Positions 46,601 through 55,700 of a stretch of 64,000 nucleotides of DNA are shown here, one piece after another. The translations under genes and the position numbers were made by a program. The stretch comes from Stenopsyche tienmushanensis (lineage: Eukaryota > Arthropoda > Insecta > Trichoptera > Stenopsychidae). Position 1 is the first letter of the stretch; every line of letters begins with the position of its first letter. The DNA is taken from NCBI GenBank assembly GCA_008973525.1, contig WACJ01000072.1, positions 682,001-746,000 on the forward strand, in the 5' to 3' direction. The notes beneath the pieces were generated by a model. It was not told the DNA's origin and did not search any database. It saw only the letters and a program-made list of their open reading frames with translations.

Positions 46601-46743
46601 TTTTGATTTTAGAAGCAGACATTGTTGATCGGATATCAAGTCCAGTAATCAAATTCAACAAGCCATTTTTCTATTTCATCGTCGAAAAGCTGACGAATAT
46701 TGTTCTATTCTCCGGTACATATTCTAAACCAACCCTATTTTAA
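43615..46743 (+). CDS. Secreted serpin (serpin 1 of the cluster), first exon missing
   Basis: Exons 43615-43757, 43836-44090, 44173-44320, 45309-45526, 45609-45815, 46353-46494 and 46613-46743 join in phase to 413 residues plus a partial first codon. The first exon encodes a hydrophobic signal-peptide segment (LAIFLASTLVV), so the protein is secreted. Serpin marks are LSPFSIWKVLTSLAEGA (helix B region), MTNVIYFKGKW (strand 3A), VYLPRFKISSD, and the C-terminal signature FNKPFFYFIVEKLTNIVLFSG. The hinge EEGVEAVAV is close to the inhibitory consensus. Counting from the P15 Gly puts Asp at P1 and Arg at P1' (DR|I if the loop is one residue longer). The target is probably a trypsin-like protease, but this is inference. 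Intron 3 holds a piggyBac-like element. The ATG exon was not found. Confidence 0.9.
44605..45207. mobile_element. piggyBac-like element in serpin 1 intron, containing Helitron-like repeats
   Basis: TTAA lies at 44601-44604 and 45208-45211. The left end has ACACATTCCCGTCGGGCTAC. The reverse complement of the right end has ACACATTCCTGTCCGGTTAC, and both continue GCAT. Two copies of the Helitron-like repeat (about 44791-44910 and 44911-45060, both direct) lie inside it, so the insertions are nested. It has no transposase. Confidence 0.7.
46005..46150 (+). repeat. Helitron-like repeat fragment in serpin 1 intron 5
   Basis: It shares 'TACCGTTCATCTGATTGCAATGAAAC' and 'TTTTGCGAGAC' with the other copies but is degraded. 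Confidence 0.4.
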
Positions 46744-47250
46744 AACGCTTATTTTTGCTAAGCAAAATTGTAAATATGGATGTAAATAAAGTATTATGCC
46801 TTCAAATATTTGTGATATTATTGACTATTTTTATCTTTGTTAAAATAATGTGCATATGGTATTTTCCCAAAATATCTATTATAATAACACAACTATTTAG
46901 CAAAGATTCAAACCACTCACGTGTTTTAAAACTTATAAATTTTTTAGTATGCATTTTTTTTAAATTTATTAAAAAAACTGGTTATAAGTGTGATATAACA
47001 AGTTTAAATTATACTAATAGAAAAACCATACTGTACGGTTTTTTTTCCTTTGTATTATAAAGATGAAATTGTTTTTTTTCCAGCCAAGGTTAATATATGA
47101 TCAAATTACCCGCGGCTGTATCTATTGAGTCTATTAAAAAATATGATTCAATGGTCTATTGCAGATAGATTGGAAAGAGCATGAAAAGGTGTAAATATAT
47201 TTTTTTATTCAATTAATTAAGTAGTTTTCGATTTTGAAGGAATATCGTCG
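46744..47250. other. Serpin 1 3' flank, no gene seen
   Basis: AT-rich DNA. An open frame at 46755-47060 has no recognisable similarity and a composition typical of non-coding DNA. AATAAA occurs at about 46783 and could serve serpin 1. Confidence 0.4.
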
Positions 47251-47264
47251 TTTAATCCCTTCGC

Positions 47265-47400
47265 CTATTCAAAATAGGAGGCGAGAGTCGGGGGGAATCA
47301 TCGGTTAACCTTGACTGCGGGAGGACGTCGTTCCCGCAGCTAGATCTTTCTCTCTCTCTCTCATTTTGAATAAACTATCCGACGCTGATGCTAACTAAAC
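47265..47400 (+). mobile_element. LTR-like fragment
   Basis: 'GAGGCGAGAGTCGGGGG', 'TTGACTGCGGGAGGACGTCG' and a TCTCTC tract followed by GAATAAA match the order in 30950-31060. It is a shorter copy. Confidence 0.45.
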
Positions 47401-47550
47401 TCGCTGATGCTCGCTCATGCGATTCGTAACCCGAAATTTTGTTCGTAGAGTGAGAAAAAAAAATTGAGCCCGAAAAACTCGTAACCAGGAACACTTGTAA
47501 TCCAAGGTTCCACTGTATTTATAAGTATTTAAATTATTAAATACGTTAAA

Positions 47551-48550
47551 AATTAAATATACATTGTGGTTTTTTACACGAACATATATTAAAACTAAAA
47601 ACCAATAATACACTCAAAGCGATATGTTTTAAGAAAGATAAGAGGCGAGTACAAAATGTACTATCTGTTATATACTCACCATCCTGGAATGCTAACTTAA
47701 GGACATGAATCTATCTAATCTTGAAATGTACAACATTGAGACCATGCTCCTGTTTAACGTTAATTTTTGTGAATCACTATCTGCTTTACTTCATCCCTGT
47801 TCTCATGTTTAAATTCTAATAATGACTGCAATCTATGTCCACTTATGAGCTAATTTATATCTTACTGCATCATGTCCCACCCTACCTTATCCATTTTAGA
47901 ATGTCTGGGTAATGTTCGTTTACTGATAAAACTTCATACTTTATGTTTGCCTGACAACTTTGTAATCATCGTCAAGTCACTAGCTGAACCTTTTTTATGT
48001 AAAAAAAAAAATCACAAGACAAAGTATTTTTCGATTTATACTCAGCTGAATTCGATAGCAAAAGTGCCAAAGATATTTGTGTTTTCCTTATTTTTTAAAA
48101 TAAATATTTACAGTTTAAATATTGAAATAGTGCTTTTTTTTGATCTTGGTACAAGTATGTGAAGGACGCATATCAAAAAAAAGACCTCCAAGAATAAATT
48201 AAAATAACATATAAACAGTTTTCCAACAGGGATAATGGACAAGTATTGTGAAAATTTTGCCATCAATCCGCTTTACTTGAAATATTCAAGTTCACATTTT
48301 AAGAATTCGAATTTGCCGAATCCATTTAAAAAATACATAATAGATAGACGATGTTAATAGAACGGAAAACCAGTTTCGGATTTGAATAACCAGATCAAGA
48401 CGTCAGCGTTGGCAATTATCTTGAGAAGTCCGCTCAGGACTTCATCGATTTGCAGTTATGTTAACTGAAATTCCGTTTATTAATTCTCAAATAAAAGCAC
48501 AAACAAGGTGATTAATTGATATTGTATTATAAGTTCTATTTATATTATAA
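47551..48550 (+). repeat. Duplicated block A (decayed copy of the serpin 2 5' region)
   Basis: 47551-47665 matches 51355-51720 ('TACACTCAAAGC', 'GAG(G/C)GAGTACAAAAT'). 48045-48550 matches 52905-53680 over most of its length ('ATTCGATAGCAAAAGT', 'GATCTTGGTACAAGT.TGTGAAGGA', 'GTCAGCGTTGGCAATTATCTT'). The stretch of block B between these that holds the serpin 2 signal-peptide exon is not present here. The order and orientation are the same, so this is a tandem duplication with later deletion. Confidence 0.75.
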
Positions 48551-48569
48551 GCAGCTTAAATCTCAGGAA

Positions 48570-49150
48570 ACTTGCAGCTGTATTCCCGATAATCAATGGA
48601 TGAGATCAAATTCTCAAGAGTCCAGAGAAGAAGTGCGATTAGGGTGGCTGCTGCATAGACGCTATCCTCGCACTGATTGCCATATCAATTGGCTGCTCGC
48701 CCAAGAGAGACAGGCGGTCCAAAAAGAAGAAACAAACAAGACCGCCAGATAAACCACGATGGCAGTGTGATAGTCCCGATGGGACAGCTTCACATAAGAT
48801 CGGTGGACACATAAAAACATGGTCAGCTCTGTTACCACTGTACCCAGGTTCTTACCGTGCACGGCTGCTTCGGTGGCTACCTCAATAACATAGGAAAATA
48901 GGTATTCCCGGAATGTCATCACTGTGGAGCAGGCAATTACGATACCATTCACACGACATTCGTCTGTCCAGTATTGAGCGTTAAAAGGGATACTCTATGT
49001 GAGGAACTGACACCCGCGAGCTGAGTTGATAACGGAGGAACCCAAGAGTGGCACATTGCAGCTACCATAGTGCAATACTTAATTAGTGGCTGGGTGGCAG
49101 CAGAAGAGGAGGGTTTTAGTTGGTAGAAATCCCATGTCAGCACGATGACA
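48570..49150 (+). mobile_element. R1-clade LINE, 3' end
   Basis: A plus-strand frame around 48905 reads ECHHCGAGNYDTIHTTFVCP followed by VLSVKRDTLCEELTPAS and a stop. This is the C-x2-C-x9-H-x4-C zinc motif in the tail of R1-type LINEs, with the downstream 'W..R' region altered. The 3' UTR 'GGTGGCAGCAGAAGAGGAGG' resembles 59810-59850. It is truncated and interrupts duplicated block A. Confidence 0.75.
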
Positions 49151-49599
49151 GATGCATCTCGGAATAGAAATATTAATGTCTAGTTTTAGGTGTCTGGTGA
49201 CATAAGTAGTGGCTGTATCGGCTAACATAATGTAATTTATATGATCAAAAATCAATTAATGTGCTTATTGGCTTTTGCAGATATCAGAAATATTAGGTGC
49301 AATATTTGATAATGGCTACCCTCAATTCTTCGTCTAAATTCGTAAGTCTTTCTCGTTTTTTAGTTTTCATATTAGTTATTGTTGAGAAACCAAGCTCACA
49401 CAAATATGATGTCGAAAACTGTAGCAACATTTTTAGTACATTCGTGTGAACAGCTGGATATTTCTTTTGGACAGATTACCAAAAGTCCTCCATGATCATT
49501 TCGGAAAATTTAATTTTTAGAGTACGATCAATTTTGAAACGTCAAACACAGGCAACGACTTATGGTATCCACAGAATTTTTATAATTTTCCGTATTATC

Positions 49600-50170
49600 A
49601 TCAGCGCCGCTGTGGGTATGTTCTGGTTCCCCGGACTAGCCACACAGAATATCAACCACTGGTCTTTAACCTGATCAGCAATGGTCTCACGTGGGGCTTC
49701 TTGGTGCCCAGCTATTCCACCGGAAGGTATGCTGGAAGAAAGGATGAGGGATTGGGATGGAAAGGTTATGCTAAGATCAAAGGATACCATCTAACGAGTT
49801 CACTACCCCCACGTGTCCAACCTCAGTTTGAAGGGGGCTGCAGCAGTGGATTACCGAAGCTGCATGGGCTTCAACCCCTTCCCCGTGGTACTCGTATTAG
49901 TTCAGCCATTCTTAGTACTACAACAACGGAGACGAGTCACCGTTCGAACCGCCTGTTGCTAGTTCTCCCCTGTCGCCGAAGCATTGAGGATAGCAGTACC
50001 GTAATCAGTTCCGCACACCACTTTACGGGTAGTGGATCACAGGGTGAGATCCATAACCACAATTCATGTTAGCTAGGCTCCCCCAGCAACGTTTAATGAG
50101 CCAATCGTCGAGGAAACTTGCGTTTACCTCTCCTCCACAATAATACCCCAGGGATTCGACCGTTACCCAC
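49600..50170 (-). repeat. Repeat family E copy
   Basis: It shares its full order of blocks with 55140-55770 (same orientation) and 58973-59640 (opposite). Examples are 'CCGGACTAGCCACACAG', 'GTCCAACCTCAGTTTGAA', 'CATGTTAGCT' and 'ACCTCT.CTCCACA'. No conserved coding was found. It lies within the decayed serpin copy. Confidence 0.65.
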
Positions 50171-50324
50171 ATTCTGGAGTATTTTTCCATTGTCTCCCGA
50201 AGAAAACTATTCAGTCTTTAAAAATCTTCCACACTCCCTTTCGAGACGGTCGCGAAAACGTTCGTAAATAAATTAATTCAGGAGATCCGTTGGATGAGGG
50301 TTCAAAATGAAGCTCGGAGGTTAT

Positions 50325-50465
50325 GCTACCTTCAATATTGAGCAAATGAGGAGGTGAATGTATGATATAGACGAGATGGATGTAACCCCTTCCTGTGAAT
50401 GGATATTGAAGAGGCCCATAGTTCTGCAGTGGACTGTTTGTGGCTGCACTATGATCATGATGATT
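50325..50465 (+). repeat. LINE-like 3' tail, second copy
   Basis: It matches 21511-21618 and 58822-58960, including 'GAGGCCCATAGTTCTGCAGT' and 'TTTGTGGCTGCACTATGATC'. It joins directly to serpin-derived sequence at about 50466, so its insertion removed the rest of that exon. Confidence 0.6.
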
Positions 50466-50790
50466 TGTCTCGTATGCTTCACAAGGGGAACGATCGAAGT
50501 TACTGAAGAATTGTTCCTGCTGCAGTTACAGGTATATCCTGCTGGAAAGTATGGAATTTTATACTTATCTATGCTATGCAATTCCAAGCTGTCTATAAAC
50601 CATTTGTCTACATCATATCAGAGAAAGAGTTAAATGTTATCCTATTTGCTGACGTTTATGAGAAGCCAAAACTATATTAATTGGACGAAAAATATCTTAA
50701 TCTTTATGCATGCCTTGAATAATAAGCATATTCTATATTTTTAAACTGATCTATAAACATGCATGTCAATGTTGTTCGACTTTAAAATGT
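50466..50790 (+). pseudogene. Serpin pseudogene, 3' remnant
   Basis: The stretch aligns base by base with the last two exons and 3' flank of serpin 2 (58250-58690). 'CACAAGGGGAACGATCGAAG' corresponds to the hinge exon. A shortened intron follows, then 'AAACCATTTGTCTACATCAT' and 'TGTTATCCTATTTGCTGACG' of the final exon, then the matching 3' flank with 'TGCCTTGAATAATAA'. The hinge reads out of frame (IEVTEELFLLQLQ in place of an EEGT hinge). Part of the final exon and most of its intron are lost, and all upstream exons are absent. It is a dead duplicate, separated from its 5' part by a LINE and a family E repeat. Confidence 0.85.
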
Positions 50791-51209
50791 ATGAATAATT
50801 CGTTACAATAAAACTCATCATAATATCTTGTTGTTGTTCCATATATGGTTACATTAGCATATGTCTCAGTTAACAATCATCGTAGTATTTATTTTTCAGA
50901 ATCAAGAAATCAGACTAAAGCTAGATTGTGAAAAATATTAATTAATATCGAACCTTTATTATAAGAGTAAATAATAAAGTCCCATAGGAAAACCTTCAAT
51001 AAACAAATAATTTTAAAATGAAGTGAATGCGTGTTGGCTAGTTGGTGCGGGCGGTGGCACATAACTATTGATATGAGCAAAAAATTGATTAAATTATATT
51101 TATACAAAAATGAATAGTTAGGTTAGTTAAACAAATGTGTATGATTTTTTTAATGTGGTATTTATTTAGTAAATAGTTGTGTTATTATTATCGAATAAGG
51201 CTATACACC

Positions 51210-51302
51210 ATGAATATTAATGCTTTCATCGCTGTGTATTTGATTGCGTTTACTGCTATTTTTGATGCGCAAATGCGAAGAAGATCTGGTATCGCCGAAT
51301 AG
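51210..51302 (+). CDS. Signal-peptide-like small ORF or candidate serpin 2 first exon
   Basis: A 30-codon frame starts MNINAFIAVYLIAFTAIFDA and continues QMRRRSGIAE, a textbook signal peptide followed by a basic tail. A GT at 51289-51290 ends it one base into a codon, which is the phase needed to join the serpin 2 exon at 52741. That join would place two hydrophobic segments in a row, which is unusual. It could instead encode a short secreted peptide by itself or be chance. The order (this ORF, then the serpin exon) and the phase match are the only support. Confidence 0.3.
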   Translation: MNINAFIAVYLIAFTAIFDAQMRRRSGIAE

Positions 51303-51354
51303 ATTTTTTTGAATATAAATTAATATTTCCTTGAAAAGAAAAAAAAATGATGAA

Positions 51355-51720
51355 ATTAACATTGTGGTTTTTAACTCGAACGTATATCAAAACTAAAAAC
51401 AAATAATACACTCAAAGCCATCTATGCATTATGTTGAGAAAGACAGGGAGGTCACGTTGTACGGGTCTGCTTCTTCAATTGCGATTCCAAGACAGTTCTT
51501 AGTAGAGTCTTGTGCTGTGTAGACTTCAAGGCATTCTTCTTTCATCATGTTTGTAGATGGTCGACCTTAACCATCAATAAGAACGCAATATTACAACACC
51601 TTATCTGAGAAAAGTTTTTAATAGTTTATATAGCTTTAAAAAAAATAAGAAGTGATTTTTGGAACACAATTGTGGCAAAAAAATGATTTTTAGAGGTGAG
51701 TACAAAATTTACTCTAAAAT
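51355..51720 (+). repeat. Duplicated block B, first part
   Basis: It is the counterpart of 47551-47665, with extra sequence in the middle (51440-51690). Confidence 0.6.
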
Positions 51721-52079
51721 TTAATACATTAACAAATTGAGGAAAATATAGCTAAAAATCATTTTTTCATTTTGCATAATCATTTCGATGAATTCTCGCT
51801 TATTTATCTTCGTGTAAGATTTCAGCTGACCTATGAGGTTAATATTGTTTTTGATAAATAAAGTGAACATTTAATTGCGAATTAATTTATCTTTGATAAC
51901 AATTCGTCATCACTAGAGACCTGTTTGGTTATATTTTGAATGATCTTTCATATCATAAACGAGAAATGAGACAGACTGTCAAATTTATGAAATCGATTGC
52001 TTGTTCAATTGATACTATGATTGGATGAGCCAACTTATTTCTAGGTTCTTGGATAAAGTATATCTGGATAAAGGCAGTC

Positions 52080-52140
52080 GTCCGTTAGTCTTGGCCGCGG
52101 GAAGATTTGTTCTTCCTTTTAGCTTTCCAATATCGCACCT
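52080..52140 (+). mobile_element. Short LTR-like fragment
   Basis: 'GTCGTCCGTTAGTCTTGGCC' and 'GCGGGAAGATTTGTTCTTCC' resemble the LTR-like block at 30960-31015 and 47285-47340. Confidence 0.3.
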
Positions 52141-52740
52141 AAAAAATCCAATCCCGAGCCAAAATTTCGATTCCGGGATTTCGAGATTGCATTAGACCAT
52201 CCCGATTCGAAAATTCCCGATTTACCGGCAAATTATTTATTTCCGTCGCTGCAGATGAATACTTATAAACAATAATACTTTGATGTGATTCGTAATTATA
52301 TTACGGAGCAATACACAAATTCTGAATCCCGTATCTATTATATTTCATATCGATATTCGCATTATTAGAGTCGAGGTGTAGTAAATACATCACCGGTAGG
52401 GAAAGGTTAATTTAAAAATCCCTGGATTCATGAGCACCTAAAACTGTCTGGGATTCCCTAATCGCAATAGTGAACTTTTTCTGGACTTGATAATAAAGAC
52501 TTTGACATAAATATCTTTTTTTTATTGTCTTGATCATCTTTATCTTCTTAAGCACAAAGAAAAAAAATCGACTATGAAAAGCCCCTTTATGTCTATTCAA
52601 AAGCGTTTTACCATATATCTGCCGCCTACCGCATCAACTAATCGTTCCGCATGCATACAATACTAATTATATGCTCTGTGCGGGAATTTTAATACAAATT
52701 GAGAATCATTAACAAAATTGAAATGTATGCTTTTTTTCAG

Positions 52741-55700
52741 TGATATTTTTGCTGACTTTGGCGATTTTCGTTGATCATGGCGGCGCCCAACAGTCTTACA
52801 GAAACCCACAGGCCACAAATAATGACGGTGGAAAAGTTTACGATGGCATCAAGAAATTCTCATTGAACATCGTTCTGGTAATTATTTAATGCAATTTAAA
52901 ATCGGCTATATTCGATAGCAAAAGTCAGAATATATGTTTAAACAAGAATGCCAAAGACGTTTGTATTGTCCGTATTTGATTGGAGCATCCGTATTTTTTG
53001 GCAAATATTTATCATTCAAATGTTGGAAGAGTGCTTTGCTTGATCTTGGTACAAGTGTGTGAAGGAGACGTACCAAGAAAAAAATAGTTCCGTTATACAT
53101 TTGATGGGCGTTTTAAGAATAAATTTACATACTATATAAATAATTTTCCAATAAATAATGACAAGCATTGCGAGAATTTTGCCAACAATCCGCTTCACTT
53201 GAAATGTTCAAGTATTATATTTGATGACGTAAATTTGCGATGTGTATATTAATCGACTTAGCAAGAGTTGAAACTATTTACTCTTCAATAGCTCTTAGAT
53301 ATTCCAAGACCACAAGATTTTTAGCAAGGCAATTGAATATTGATTCTTAAATTTGAGTAAATAATGCAATATGTGTTTGAAGCACTTTATGGCATTAAAA
53401 CGCTCAATAGTAACATTTCAAGAATTCGAATTCGCCGAATCCATTTCAAAAAATACATAAATAGATGGACGATGTTAAAATAATGTAAAACCAGTTTCGA
53501 ATTTAAAAAACCAGATTAAGAGGTCAGCGTTGGCAATTATCTTCTGAAATCCGCTAAGGACTTCATCGAATTGTAGTTATGTATTTAGCCGAAGTTCCAT
53601 TTATTAATTTTCAAATCAAATCACAAACAAGGTAATTAATTGATGTCGTATTCACGTTTCTATTTATCATGATGCAATTTCTCAAATGTATAATTAAGAT
53701 AAATCTTAAATAAGTACGCTATATTTGACGCATTGCATTAAAAGATGGTGCTGTGAATTTATTTCAAGTGCTTTAACGCATTCGCGGACACGGATTAGCG
53801 ACGCAGTTAATGAACATAGGAATTAAGTTAAACCATCAATAACACACTATTATTATTCCTTGTCTCGTGTCTCGTGCATATTTGGTAGCCCCTAATTCCA
53901 AACTACGTCTTATCGTCATTAATCGTGTTGTCTTGAAATAAGGCGTTTGTTTTAATAATTAAGATGCTCGCATCATTTTTAACGTTGACCGATTTTGTTA
54001 TTCCCTCTTGACTGTTCTGGAGTGGCATAATTTAAAATTTGCAAAAATATTTAGCCAGTATTTATAAAAATGTACACATATACAAAAAGGGTTTATAACG
54101 TTACAAAAAATAGCTACACGGGTCACAAGATTGCAAAATAATTTCATAATTTCCAGGACAAAGAGAAGGATTAGTTGGGCACGTTTGACATCTCCACGAA
54201 GTGTTAGTGTTTAATTTACATTTGTTGGGCGGGAAGTCGTAGTCACCAACTCTCTACCATGTGTTATACCAGTGTTTCCTAACCTTTTTAGTCCCGTTAC
54301 CCCTATAACCTATCAGGGAAACTGATTTTACCCCCCTTTAAATTTTTTTTGAAGAAAACAACATATAAAATACATACAAATAGCCTTTATTTATCCTGAA
54401 ATTGCACAAAACTATAGGAAATTACAATTTTAACATACTTCCTTCATTAATTTAATGATGTTTAGTGTAAAAGTTGAAATTGTTTTGCATTTGGAAGTTT
54501 TTTTTAATTTTAGGTTTAGTCCAATTGCGCTTTTTTTTAAGAAATCCAAAATCGCATTCATTAACTGCCAACTCCTTGTGAACATTCTCGAAATGTTCTT
54601 TAAGTTTGCTCGGTTTCATGTTCTCTGTACCAAGAACTTTATTACATATAACACCCTGAGGCTCTTCCATATTCCTGTCAACAATATTCGTGAAATCCCA
54701 TTGTATAAATGCTTCTTTATACAAGTGCTTTTTTCAGAAGCAGATGTCATTTCACTTAAAATACTGTCACAAATGCGAAAGTGCAAATTAGTGCTCGAGT
54801 AAATTGAAACTGTAACTTCATCCCTCTCCTTGCTAGAAGGATTACTAGAAAGGCAGTAGAACACAGTGAGAGACTTCTTGGAAGAGAGTGCAAGCCATAT
54901 GACGCTCATCTGTCATTTTATTATTATATCTACATACTGAAAATTAATATTGTCATTACCCCCGCAGAAAAGCCGTTTTACCCCTCGGGGGGTAATTCCC
55001 CCCAGGTTAGGAACCACTGTGTTATACGGACAGAAAACAGACGACAAACAGCGAATAATTGGATTGGGGGACTATTTATGTGCGATCCCATTCCCTGCGC
55101 TGCTGTATTGTCTGTCTGCTGTATTGTCTGCTGTATTGTCTGTATTGTGGTTATTCCGGGTAACCCCGGAATAACCACACAGATAGGGTCTTCCACTGAT
55201 CTTTTAGCCCCGCTAGAAACGCTACGCAAAGAGCGTATAGGCTCTTAGCCCTTTTGCTCCGCGCCCTCCAAAAGAGGCGAGGATTCTACAGGAAAATCAG
55301 CTTCAGGCTATCGCATCACGAGGGTGCGGCGGAGAAGGAAGGACGTTCAAGTTGCTGCCACACAAGTCCAACCTCAGTTTGAAGGCGGACTGCAGGGACT
55401 ACCCCTTTCCCATGGTACTCGTATCGGTTCGGTCATTTGTAGTACCTAGCCACGAAGACGAGTCGCCGTTCGAAAAGTCTAAAACCGTTCTCCCCTGTAT
55501 GCCTAGGCTGTTGAGGATAGTGGTGAGCCTTTGACATAATCTCCACCATCTACTGTAATCGGCTGTTTCACACATACCTTTATGGGTGTGCAGCACAGGG
55601 TGACCTGCGCACCCAACTCATGTTAGCTGGACTACCCCAGCTGCGTTTGATGAGCAAATCGACGAGGCTACTTTCACGCACCTCTACTCCACATCGCCCA

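Noticed and set aside
46755..47060. 101-codon open frame downstream of serpin 1
   Set aside because: Its composition (Ile, Lys, Phe and Leu-rich) matches AT-rich non-coding DNA. There is no recognisable domain and no conserved splice partner.
49701..50072. 123-codon open frame on the plus strand
   Set aside because: It lies entirely in repeat family E, whose other copies do not keep the frame. The amino acid pattern is that of GC-rich non-coding sequence.
55090..55140. CTGCTGTATTGTCTG tandem units as a regulatory array
   Set aside because: They replace the homopolymer run found at the same point in the other family E copy, so slippage within a repeat is enough to explain them.
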